Of a stretch of DNA of 64,000 nucleotides, positions 24,712 to 33,100 are shown piece by piece. The stretch comes from Snuella lapsa. GTDB taxonomy: Bacteria > Bacteroidota > Bacteroidia > Flavobacteriales > Flavobacteriaceae. Both the position numbers and the translations under genes were made by a program. Numbering within the stretch: position 1 is the first letter of the stretch; every line of letters starts with the position of its first letter. Where the stretch lies: assembly GCF_039539345.1 (NCBI RefSeq), contig NZ_BAABCY010000036.1, forward strand, positions 62,001 through 126,000. The letters are read 5' to 3'. Below the pieces are notes generated by a model that was not told the origin of the DNA, searched no databases, and was given only the letters and a program-made list of their open reading frames with translations.

Positions 24712-25224
24712 TTATATATCCCCTAATTGCTCTCGTAAGGTAACTAAAGCTTGGCTCATGCGCTTTTCTACAGCTTTTACCGAGACACCAACTATTTCTG
24801 AAATCTCAGAATACTTCTTCTTATCTATCCTGCTTAGCAAAAAAACCTCACGTTGTTTTTCGGGTAAGTTAGCGATGACCGCCTTGAGTTTTTTCATGAA
24901 CTCTTTTTCCTCCAGCAAAAATTCAGGTGTTTCATTTGTGCTACTATTTACAGATAGGGCTTGATGTTCAAGAACTATTTTTTTGTGTGCTACCTCATTA
25001 TAAAAAAGGTTTCTGGCTACAGTAAACAAATACGATTTAGCCTTTCCGAATATTACCTTAGCACAATTATCCCAAAGTTTTATAAACGCTTCTTGAACAA
25101 TGTCTTCTGCCTGTTCTGTATCTCCACATTTGTAGTATACAAAATTATGTAATGTTTTGGCGTGCGCATTAAAAAGGAATTCGTAGGTTTCTTCCTTACA
25201 TACAGATTGGGTATCGCTATTCAT
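24712..25224 (-). CDS. ECF RNA polymerase sigma-70 factor (FecI-like, Bacteroidota type)
   Basis: This 170-aa extracytoplasmic-function sigma factor has region 2 (EFLFNAHAKTLHNFVYYKCGD, then AEDIVQEAFIKLWDNC, YLFTVARNLFYNE) and region 4 (AVIANLPEKQREVFLLSRIDKKKYSEISEIVGVSVKAVEKRMSQAL) with a helix-turn-helix. ATG 25224 is chosen as the start. The open frame extends 34 codons further, but that extension overlaps a TAAATTTG -7 box (minus strand 25261-25254) and adds an unrelated hydrophobic stretch. It should direct transcription of the downstream TonB receptor when FecR signals. A 265-bp gap without visible genes separates it from fecR. Confidence 0.9.
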   Translation of the reverse strand: MNSDTQSVCKEETYEFLFNAHAKTLHNFVYYKCGDTEQAEDIVQEAFIKLWDNCAKVIFGKAKSYLFTVARNLFYNEVAHKKIVLEHQALSVNSSTNETPEFLLEEKEFMKKLKAVIANLPEKQREVFLLSRIDKKKYSEISEIVGVSVKAVEKRMSQALVTLREQLGDI

Positions 25225-25548
25225 AAATACTAAATACAAGTGGGCTTCGCTGCCAAATTTAAAAAAATTAAATAAAAAAGTAGGGTGATTCCTTTTATAA
25301 CTGTTATATACATATAATCGGGACATTGCCGCCCCAATAATGCTCCCGATTTCGCCCCAAGCCCCATTTTAATCTACCTACACTTTGTATTGAACGACCT
25401 AATAATGTTATGTGTTGTTATGTCAGATTAATAATCTGAAAAGGTTGAGTTAGCTAATTTGCGCCAAAGCATGCCCCCAATCAGTAAGCCTTTGACGCAA
25501 ATCGGCAAACTTTTAAAAAAATTAGTGTAAAAGAAAAGACAAGTCCCA
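25225..25548. other. Divergent intergenic region with a small palindrome
   Basis: This is a 324-bp gap between the sigma-factor gene (minus) and a plus-strand hypothetical gene. It includes a TAAATTTG -7 box for the sigma gene (minus strand 25261-25254) and a perfect 7-bp inverted repeat TCAGATT-AAT-AATCTGA at 25423-25439 that could be an operator or a small hairpin. No RNA gene was recognised. Confidence 0.4.
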
Positions 25549-25938
25549 ATGAACTTGGCATCGTATTTTAAAAATAACCATAAAGAGCTTCCTAAGCTTA
25601 GCGAGGCTTTTATAAAACTATCTAAGGGAAAATCCTTAAACGGAAGTCCTGTTTTTGACTTATGGTTGTTTGAAAACGGGCACGTAATATACCATGGTAT
25701 TGACAATGTAGAAAAGATTGGTACTTACAATGGATCGATTCCATTGGAAACAATAGAAAAATTAAAAGCTTGCTTAAGCAACATAAGGCCAGAAGATATA
25801 GGAGAAGCTAAAGGTCGTGACAAAGCCCTAAGCATCCTCAAAACACCAAATAAAAAAATAGTTTTCCAAGCTTCTAAAACCAAAAGAAGCTTATATGAAA
25901 TAAATAAGGTGTTAGAATATATCGCTGAAAATATGTAA
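25549..25938 (+). CDS. Conserved hypothetical protein, DUF6438-like
   Basis: This 129-aa cytoplasmic protein has no signal peptide. The central part (SPVFDLWLFENGHVIYHGI, DNVEKIGTYNGSIPLETIEKL) resembles the DUF6438 pattern I recall from Bacteroidota proteins, in which a short beta unit reports a graphical or force-like phrase ending in helix EKLKACL. Function is unknown. The ATG at 25549 fits because the preceding sequence has no good alternative and the protein begins with a helix. It is flanked by its own terminator at 25993-26025. It stands alone on the plus strand between minus-strand units. Confidence 0.55.
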   Translation: MNLASYFKNNHKELPKLSEAFIKLSKGKSLNGSPVFDLWLFENGHVIYHGIDNVEKIGTYNGSIPLETIEKLKACLSNIRPEDIGEAKGRDKALSILKTPNKKIVFQASKTKRSLYEINKVLEYIAENM

Positions 25939-25992
25939 TTAAAAATCTTAAACAACAGATAAAAGAGAATGAGGGTTCTAACTTTTATTGTT

Positions 25993-26025
25993 AACTCCTG
26001 CTAACTACTTGGCAGGAGTTTTTTT
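25993..26025 (+). terminator. Rho-independent terminator after the DUF6438-like gene
   Basis: AACTCCTGC at 25993-26001 pairs with GCAGGAGTT at 26012-26020 across a 10-base loop, followed by a run of Ts. It lies 55 bp past the stop at 25938. Confidence 0.85.
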
Positions 26026-26044
26026 ATTGCTATTATCTCAACAA

Positions 26045-26074
26045 AAACCCTTTTGAATTCATTCAAAAGGGTTT
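26045..26074. terminator. Terminator hairpin for the Skp-like gene
   Basis: AAACCCTTTTGAAT and ATTCAAAAGGGTTT form a perfect 14-bp stem, with a GAATTC centre. It sits 31 bp past the stop of the minus-strand Skp-like gene and could work in both directions with the preceding hairpin. Confidence 0.8.
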
Positions 26075-26104
26075 AAAATGCTTTTTAAAATTTAGTAAAG
26101 TCTA

Positions 26105-26620
26105 TTACTTTTTATATTCTTCGTTTAGAGCATCTAAAATAATCTGTGTTAAATCATTTTCTTCTGTTCCATATAAAACTGTAGCGGCAGCATCGCTAGT
26201 TCCTAGGATGTATGTATACCCATTCGTTTTACCATAATTTTTAACAAAATCTTTGACTTTAATTATTATAGAGTCAATTTCTGATTGAAATGCTTGCTGC
26301 AACTGTTGTTGTTCAAACTGCATTTGCTGTTGTAACAACTGTTGTTTTTGTTGCAATCCAGTCATTAGTTCTTGTGCTTTCTTTTGGGATGACTTTTGAG
26401 CTTTTAATTGTGTTTCCTGTATTTCTAATTGAAATGCCTTACCAATACTATCTGCTCTTTTTTGAAAAGCTTCATCTTTTCCTTTAAACTTTTCTTCTAA
26501 ATCTTTTTTCTTTTGAAAATCGTTCACAACGATACTGTTATTCACATAACCAATTTTTTGTGGCTGCTGACATGAAGTCAAAACAAATAAAGTTGCCACT
26601 GCATAAAATATATATTTCAT
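26105..26620 (-). CDS. OmpH/Skp-like periplasmic chaperone, lipoprotein form
   Basis: This is a 171-aa Skp/OmpH-family protein. The start at 26620 gives a lipoprotein signal MKYIFYAVATLFVLTSC with the lipobox LTSC and lipidated Cys17. The open frame runs 28 codons further upstream but passes through a candidate promoter, so that extension is rejected. After the short beta strand KIGYVNNSIVVNDF comes a long Gln/Lys-rich coiled coil (LMTGLQQKQQLLQQQMQFEQQQLQ), then TYILGTSDAAATVLYGTEENDLT, the C-terminal body of the OmpH fold. Skp proteins hold unfolded outer-membrane proteins in the periplasm. A lipid-anchored variant would work at a membrane face. It is monocistronic. Confidence 0.82.
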   Translation of the reverse strand: MKYIFYAVATLFVLTSCQQPQKIGYVNNSIVVNDFQKKKDLEEKFKGKDEAFQKRADSIGKAFQLEIQETQLKAQKSSQKKAQELMTGLQQKQQLLQQQMQFEQQQLQQAFQSEIDSIIIKVKDFVKNYGKTNGYTYILGTSDAAATVLYGTEENDLTQIILDALNEEYKK

Positions 26621-26641
26621 TTTTTTATTTTTTGATTCGGA

Positions 26642-26675
26642 CAAAAGTAGCAAAGTAAAATATAATTTGAAGCAA
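26642..26675 (-). promoter_or_regulatory. Candidate promoter of the Skp-like gene
   Basis: On the minus strand, TACTTTTG (26649-26642) matches TAnnTTTG and a TTG lies at 26675-26673 with a 23-bp spacer. Transcription would start about 10-15 bp before ATG 26620, which supports that start. Confidence 0.5.
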
Positions 26676-26841
26676 AAATAATTCAGTTTCACACACATAA
26701 TCAAAAACTATTTAAAAAACAGACTCTAATAGAAAACAGTTATTAAAAACAAACTCAAATAAAGCGATCTAAGAGCTTTTCTAAAAAACACAAGGTATTT
26801 GCTCATTTAAAAAGATTTTAAGGCTCAAAACCCTTTTTAAA

Positions 26842-27699
26842 TTAATTTTCCCTGTTTTTTACGACATAGATCAAAGAAGAACACTCCTTTGTTCGCAAGG
26901 CTTTAAGATTTGATAGGCTCGCAACACAAAAAGCTTTGATCGGATTCATTTTTCCTGTTTTATATTTTTCAGAAAGTAAGCTTACATAAAACGCGTCAAA
27001 CCACATTGGTTTTATTTTATCAACCTTCATGTTTTGTTTTTCCATCAATTTTGAAATTGATGTTTTTGAAAAGTGCCAAAGATGCCTTGGCACATCATAT
27101 GCTGCCCAATGTTTTTTGTAATAGTTTGCATCATAACTATTATAATTTGGCACTGCAATTATCAACACACCGTCCGGCTTTAATATTTTTTTAAACAAAT
27201 TTAATTGTTCTTGTAAATTAGGTAAGTGTTCTAAAACATGCCAAAGTGAAATAACATCGAAACTAGACTCTTTAAATTTTAAAAGTTGCTCCGTTTCAAA
27301 AGTAGCGTTTTCTGTTTTTTGATTAGCTATTGCTCGAGCCTTTTCATTTGGTTCAACACCAAACACCTCCCAATCACCATCTTTAGCAACTTTTAAAAAA
27401 TCGCCCGTACCACAACCTACATCTAAAAGTTTCTTATCCTTTAAATCAAATGAATTGATTAAATCCAACTTATGCTTCAAAGCCATTTTTCGGACAAAAT
27501 GATATGCTTTTTCAAAGACATTTCGTTTTGTATCGGTATGTGAAATGTAATCTTCGCTGTTGTAATAATCTGGCAACTTATCTTCAGAAGGCCTCGGAAA
27601 TGTTTCGAGAAAATTAAATTCTGAATTAAAAACCAAGTCAAATTCTTCTCCAGAAACAGAATAATCTTTTACTTTTAAATACGTTTTCACCTTAGCCAT
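26842..27699 (-). CDS. Class I SAM-dependent methyltransferase
   Basis: This 285-aa methyltransferase of the Methyltransf_23/UbiE-like group has the SAM-binding motif I LLDVGCGTGDFLKVA at ~86-100. The acidic residue of motif II is in FGVEPNEKARAIA, and motif IV is DVISLWHVLEHLPNLQEQL. The PRHLWHFSKTSI block is typical of family members encoded near cell-envelope genes. The start was set at ATG 27699 because the frame upstream runs through the parS palindrome and yields VPRGTW-type peptide, which is a translation artefact of that site. The methylation target is unknown. It follows mnmG by 53 bp and is likely co-transcribed. Confidence 0.85.
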   Translation of the reverse strand: MAKVKTYLKVKDYSVSGEEFDLVFNSEFNFLETFPRPSEDKLPDYYNSEDYISHTDTKRNVFEKAYHFVRKMALKHKLDLINSFDLKDKKLLDVGCGTGDFLKVAKDGDWEVFGVEPNEKARAIANQKTENATFETEQLLKFKESSFDVISLWHVLEHLPNLQEQLNLFKKILKPDGVLIIAVPNYNSYDANYYKKHWAAYDVPRHLWHFSKTSISKLMEKQNMKVDKIKPMWFDAFYVSLLSEKYKTGKMNPIKAFCVASLSNLKALRTKECSSLIYVVKNREN

Positions 27700-27717
27700 T
27701 GAATACATTTTACACCA

Positions 27718-27733
27718 TGTTCCACGTGGAACA
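27718..27733. promoter_or_regulatory. parS site 1 (ParB/Spo0J binding palindrome)
   Basis: TGTTCCACGTGGAACA is a perfect 16-bp palindrome (18 bp with the flanking A/T) that matches the parS consensus TGTTnCACGTGnAACA. It sits between mnmG and the methyltransferase gene. parS loads ParB for chromosome segregation and clusters near the replication origin. Confidence 0.85.
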
Positions 27734-27752
27734 TACCAGATAAACACACAAA

Positions 27753-29624
27753 TTAACGCCCCATGTACACCAATAACACAGAAATATCGTTGGGAGAAAC
27801 ACCGCTAATTCGCGATGCTTGAGACACTGTGGTTGGCTGTATTTTTTTAAGCTTTTCGCGTGCCTCAAAACTCATAGACTTTATTTTAGAATAATCGAAA
27901 TTCTCAGGAATCTTCACATATTCCAATCTACTTAATTTGTCGGCATTATTCTTTTCCTTTGCTATATAACCAGAATATTTAACTTGAATTTCAGCTTGCT
28001 TAATAACTTCATCATCTAGTTCGTGCTCTAAAATATATTCTTCAACCGCATTAAATTTTCTAACATCTTCAATCGTGATATTTGGCCTTGAATATATTTT
28101 AAACATCTTATCTGACTGTTTAACTGGTGCAGAACCTTTAGCCTCCAAAACAGGATTCGCCTCTTCGGGCTTGACACTTGTTTGTTTAAAAAACGACACA
28201 AAACCATCTGCCTTAACTTGCTTTCCCTCCATCCTTCTCATACGTTTCTCCGAAGCCAAACCTAACTCATACGATTTAGGCGTTAGCCTAAAATCTGCAT
28301 TGTCCTGCCTAAGCAACGTCCTATACTCAGCCCTTGAGGTAAACATTCTATAAGGCTCTTCAGTTCCTTTTGTAATTAAATCATCTATAAGAACACCTAT
28401 GTACGCCTCATCTCGTTTTAACGTAAAAGCTTCACGTTCCTGCACCCTTAAACTGGCATTGATACCAGCCATTAGACCCTGAGAAGCTGCTTCTTCATAA
28501 CCAGTCGTGCCATTTATCTGTCCAGCAAAATACAAACCATTAATTAACTTTGTCTCTAGCGTATGCTTAAGCTGTGTTGGTGGAAAATAATCATATTCTA
28601 TTGCATAACCAGGCCTAAAAAACTTAACATTCTCAAAACCTACCACAGAGCGCAAGGCCTTAAATTGAACATCCTCTGGCAGCGAAGTTGAAAAGCCATT
28701 AACGTATACCTCGACAGTACTCCAACCCTCTGGTTCTACAAATAATTGATGCCTATCTTTATCTGCAAATCGATTAATCTTATCTTCTATGGACGGGCAA
28801 TACCTAGGCCCTAAACTTTTAATTCTACCATTAAACATTGGCGACCTATCAAAGCCTTCGCGTAACAAATCATGAACAACCTCACTTGTATATGTCATAT
28901 GACAAGACCGTTGCTTTGTTAAGGCTTTTGTAATATCCAAATAAGAAAACTTATCAGGATTTTCATCGCCAGGTTGCTCTATCATTTTAGAAAAATCCAA
29001 AGAGCGCCCATCAACTCTTGGAGGTGTTCCTGTTTTCATTCTTCCTGAATCAAAACCCAAATCCACCAGTTGTTCTGTGATTCCCGTAGCCTGTTTTTCG
29101 CCAGCTCTACCGCCTCCAAAACTCTTTTCTCCAATATGGATTAATCCATTTAAAAAAGTACCATTGGTTAAAACAACCGACTTGGAACGTACCTCCACTC
29201 CCAAAGAAGTTTTTACACCAACCACAGAATCTTTTTCTATTAATAAGCCAGAAACCATTTCTTGATACAAATCCAGATTAGGCGTTTTCTCCAGCATCAA
29301 CCTCCAGTCCTCTGCAAAACGCATTCTATCGCTCTGTACCCTTGGGCTCCACATGGCAGGCCCTTTAGATTTATTAAGCATTTTAAACTGGATCGCTGAT
29401 GTATCGGAAACAATGCCGCTATAACCTCCCAAAGCATCAATCTCACGAACGATTTGTCCTTTGGCAATACCACCCATTGCCGGATTACAAGACATTTGAG
29501 CAATATTTTGCAGATTCATGGTAATAAGCAAAGTTTTACTACCCATATTGGCAGCAGCAGCAGCAGCCTCACTTCCCGCGTGACCAGCTCCAACTACTAT
29601 AACATCATAAACCTCGTTAAACAT
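27753..29624 (-). CDS. mnmG: tRNA uridine-5-carboxymethylaminomethyl synthesis enzyme MnmG (GidA)
   Basis: MnmG with MnmE installs the carboxymethylaminomethyl group on wobble uridine 34 of several tRNAs, using FAD, NADH and methylene-THF. This 623-aa protein has the N-terminal FAD motif VIVVGAGHAGSEAAAAAA at ~8-25, NPAMGGIAKGQIVREIDALGG, the second conserved block GTPPRVDGRSLDFSKM, and FAGQINGTTGYEEAASQGL near 370. The C-terminal helical domain ending in QASRISGVSPNDISVLLVYMGR binds tRNA and MnmE. mnmG is classically found near oriC, and here it is bracketed by two parS palindromes. Its promoter overlaps the 3' end of ybeY. Confidence 0.97.
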   Translation of the reverse strand: MFNEVYDVIVVGAGHAGSEAAAAAANMGSKTLLITMNLQNIAQMSCNPAMGGIAKGQIVREIDALGGYSGIVSDTSAIQFKMLNKSKGPAMWSPRVQSDRMRFAEDWRLMLEKTPNLDLYQEMVSGLLIEKDSVVGVKTSLGVEVRSKSVVLTNGTFLNGLIHIGEKSFGGGRAGEKQATGITEQLVDLGFDSGRMKTGTPPRVDGRSLDFSKMIEQPGDENPDKFSYLDITKALTKQRSCHMTYTSEVVHDLLREGFDRSPMFNGRIKSLGPRYCPSIEDKINRFADKDRHQLFVEPEGWSTVEVYVNGFSTSLPEDVQFKALRSVVGFENVKFFRPGYAIEYDYFPPTQLKHTLETKLINGLYFAGQINGTTGYEEAASQGLMAGINASLRVQEREAFTLKRDEAYIGVLIDDLITKGTEEPYRMFTSRAEYRTLLRQDNADFRLTPKSYELGLASEKRMRRMEGKQVKADGFVSFFKQTSVKPEEANPVLEAKGSAPVKQSDKMFKIYSRPNITIEDVRKFNAVEEYILEHELDDEVIKQAEIQVKYSGYIAKEKNNADKLSRLEYVKIPENFDYSKIKSMSFEAREKLKKIQPTTVSQASRISGVSPNDISVLLVYMGR

Positions 29625-29678
29625 AATTACACTCTTTTACATTCTCCAAAAACATCATCTTCTAAAATACATTCACAT

Positions 29679-29694
29679 TGTTCCACGTGGAACA
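29679..29694. promoter_or_regulatory. parS site 2 (ParB/Spo0J binding palindrome)
   Basis: This is a second exact TGTTCCACGTGGAACA copy, 1961 bp from the first, 55 bp before the mnmG start codon and inside the predicted 5' untranslated region. Flanking ATTCACAT and ATGTGAAT nearly extend the palindrome further with a one-base offset. Confidence 0.85.
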
Positions 29695-29724
29695 TGTGAA
29701 TTCATTAGTAATAAAAATAATTTG

Positions 29725-29757
29725 CAAATATACACCGAAATAAGGAATTCTACACAA
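29725..29757 (-). promoter_or_regulatory. Candidate mnmG promoter
   Basis: On the minus strand a TTG at 29757-29755 and TATATTTG at 29732-29725 are 22 bp apart, a good match to the Bacteroidota -33/-7 pattern. The -33 TTG overlaps the last codons of ybeY, and transcription would begin about 29718, placing parS site 2 in the leader. Confidence 0.6.
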
Positions 29758-30160
29758 ACGCCTTTAAGTAATGGTTTTCCTTTTCTCGCATTAAGGAAGC
29801 CTCTTCGTCACTTTTATCTTTATAACCACAATAATGCAAAACACCATGCACCATAACACGTCTTAGTTCTTCATCAAAAGAAACCTTGAAATCCTCTGCA
29901 TTATCTTTAACACGATCAACAGATATAAAAACATCACCTTGAATGATTTTTCCTACCGAATAATCAAAGCTGATTATGTCAGTTAGTGTATCATGTTTGA
30001 GGAATTCTACATTAATTTTATGCAAATAATCATCATCACAAAAGATGTAATTTACTTCGTCTTCCTTAAACCCTTCAACATCTATGACACCAGATATCCA
30101 TGCAGAAAGCCTTTCCTCATCTTTTAACTTAAATGCTGTCTCGTAATTAAAATTAATCAT
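29750..30160 (-). CDS. ybeY: rRNA maturation endoribonuclease YbeY
   Basis: YbeY is a single-strand-specific metal-dependent RNase for 16S rRNA 3' maturation and ribosome quality control. At 136 aa it is slightly short but complete. Diagnostic sequences are NYIFCDDDYLHKINVEFLKHDTLTDIISFDY and HGVLHYCGYKDKSDEE. The usual zinc motif is H-x3-H-x5-H. Here the third position is Asp (HGVLHYCGYKD) instead of His, a variant I believe is frequent in this phylum. The gene overlaps the DUF4175 stop by 8 bp, indicating translational coupling, and mnmG follows after 125 bp. Confidence 0.92.
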   Translation of the reverse strand: MINFNYETAFKLKDEERLSAWISGVIDVEGFKEDEVNYIFCDDDYLHKINVEFLKHDTLTDIISFDYSVGKIIQGDVFISVDRVKDNAEDFKVSFDEELRRVMVHGVLHYCGYKDKSDEEASLMREKENHYLKAFV

Positions 30161-33100
30161 CTGTTTGCTTAAAATACGTTTGCACTTTCTTTTTATAAAC
30201 TTGCTGCAAAGGTAATGTTTGTCTGTTCAATATTTCTGTAGTCTGAAAATATTGTTTTGCTTTTTGAATCTGATTGTTAGCTTTATTATCAAAATTCCTA
30301 TTGTTTGTTTTAGATTCACGTTTATTTTCCTTTCCTTGTTGGAATGCTGCGTTATCTAGTTTTAATAATTGATGTTGAAGACTCATCATCTTTTTAAGTG
30401 TTTGATTGGCAAAACCTTTATTTAACAACTCCAACTCTATCTGCTCCATTTGGTTAATCAATCTTTTAGCATCTCCATTGCCCCCACCTTCTTTAGCAAT
30501 CTTTTCCTCTAAAGCTTGGCGTAATCGTTGTTGTTCTTGATAAATTTCGTATAACCTGCCATTCATTAACTCGTTATCTCCATCTCTTTCTCCTTCACCA
30601 GTGGCATTCCCACTTTTACCTTCACTTTCTTCTTCACCATCTTGTCCTGTGCTTTCTTTTCCCTGCTTCTCTCTGCCACTATTCTCTTCTCCCTCCTTCA
30701 AGCCCTCTTCCATCTTTTTATTGAGCTCTTCTTGACTCATGATAATGTCAGGTAACTGTATATCCCCTTTTCCTCCTTGCCCTGGTGATAAACTTAAATT
30801 TTCTTGCATGCTATCTAGAATATCACTTAGAAAATCGGCTAAATTATTAGCTGAAGTAACCGCAAATTGCTGGCTTGCTACACCTTGATACACTTGATTT
30901 TCGGACAATTGACCTAAGGACTTGTCTATATTAAAAAAGACTTCATTAATTTCTTTATTGACCGTTTCGGATAATTTGGGATTTCTAAGAGACAACGCAA
31001 ATAAACTATCATCAATATGCTCAAAGTGCTCCCGTAAACTACTTTGCTTTCTTAAAAAGGCTGCATACTTATTATGATTCTCTTCTATAGTCTTAAATTG
31101 TTCCATAAGAGCTTCTTGTTCGAAAGAAAACAACACGAGATTATCTAATATTTGACGCAACATATCAATGTCTTCTTGCATCTGATCTCCACTACCAGAC
31201 ATCATAGACTGGGCCATACCCTGACTCATTTCCATCATTTTCTTGGCTGCTTTCTTTTGACTTTGCTTAGCCTTATTAAGCTCCTCTTTCTTTTTTTCGT
31301 CGGACGCTGGCTCCTTATCTCCTGAAGATGATTCTTGTTCCTTCTTCTGGAGAGATTCTGAAGCCTTTTCCTGTTCTTTGTCTACCTCTTGCTCATCTAA
31401 CTTGTCTTGTGGAATATCTATTGGCTTCTTTAGCTTTTCACTCTCTCTCTTTAGCTCTTCTAAAGCTTTTTTAAAATCATCAAATTCTTTGTTTAGCGCA
31501 TCTTGCTTTTCCTTTGTATTATCATCTTCATTACTGTTGGACAACTTTTCTTGATCTATTGCCTGCTTCGCCAAATCTTCTTTTAACTTCTCTAACTTTT
31601 TTTGCACATAAAAACGCTTTGTAAGTTCCAACAACTGTTCCAAACTTCGCTTCTTATTCTTATTCTGTTTAGCCAATTGCTCTAACTTTTGAACCAGCTC
31701 CTCTTTATTTATCTTTTCCTGTAACTTATCCAGTTCCTTCATCAACTTTTCATCCTGTTTAAGTTGCTCTTCGTTTTCTTGCAACCGTTGTTCTAGATCT
31801 TTTTTGAAATTATCGGGCTCTTTACGTTCATCGTCAAAATTCTCTAAATTGTCTTTTAGCTTTTCATTAAAATTTTTCATCATTTCATCCTGTTGCTTCT
31901 GACGTTTTAAGAATGCCTCTAATTTTTTCTTATCACTGAATGAAAGATTCGTTTTTTCTTTTTGTGTATTTGTTAGCTCTGTTAGTTTCTTATCTTGTTC
32001 ATTAAACTTTTCAATGGATTTATTTAAATCCTGTATAGTTTCTTTTTGATCCCCCAGCTGCTTTTCCACTTCTTCTTCGTCTGTACGCTTACGATAGCCA
32101 AACACATTGCTTTTGGCACTCTTATACTTGTTCACCTGATCATTATCGAAAACCTGAAAATACAGCTCGTAAGGCACGCCTGATTGAATGTTTAAGCCGT
32201 TAGGAAAAGCACTGATAAATTCAGATATATTTGATTTAGAAAAGGGAATTGACTCAACTTGTTTCTCATTTTCCCTTCCTAAAGGGTAATATACCAATTG
32301 CAACTTACTAAATCCATAATCGTCGCTAACCTGACCGTAAAAGTAAAGTGTTTGCAAATCTACACTGTCTTTTACAGCTCTTAACTTGATCTCGGGATAT
32401 TCATCTTTAACAACATTGATGGCAAAAGCCAAATTCTCGTAATTGGGCAGCTTTTTGTTACCAGCACTTAAGGTATAGTCAAAATTTGAAAAAACACGCT
32501 TAGACGCATTAAAAACAGCATCTTCTTTTAAGGCAAACGAAACGGTGTCTTTTGCATATAAATGGATAAATTCTGCTGCTTTTGCCCGAAGTTCCCAAGT
32601 TACGTTAGTGCCTTCTGGAACTATTGCATTGCCTGTACTCTTAAAACGATCACTAGACTTATTCGTATAAGCCGGATAATCTAAAACCATATCAAAGCTA
32701 GTAATAGTAGGTACTTTAACCACTTCTAACAGATGTTGCCTCGATACAACATTGTTGGCCTTAATCCGAAAGTTTATGTCTGATTTAGGGGAGGAAAATT
32801 TGAAGGCAAAGCTAGCAACACCTGTTTGTTGCATAATATAAACCTCGTCGTTATATACAACCTGGACATTTTCCGGAACAATGTCCCCTACTGTCTTAAC
32901 GTTTAAAGTATAGTCTTTGTTTTCAAGAGCTGTTAAGTCTTTATTTAAAATTAAAAACTGAAATGGAGCAGGTGGCGAATAAGCTGTCTTATAATGTACG
33001 ACACGCTCATAGCTGTCGCTAAACCATTTTAAATTACCTGTAAACATAACAGCCAAAATAACAAGGACTGGTATCATTGCGTATTTTAGATACTTTATAT

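Noticed and set aside
26621..26704. 28-codon upstream extension of the Skp-like gene
   Set aside because: It crosses a TTG-N23-TACTTTTG promoter and would hide a clear lipoprotein signal that starts at 26620.
27699..27747. 16-codon upstream extension of the methyltransferase gene with a VPRGTW peptide
   Set aside because: It is translated straight through the parS palindrome and has no family similarity; ATG 27699 fits the family start.
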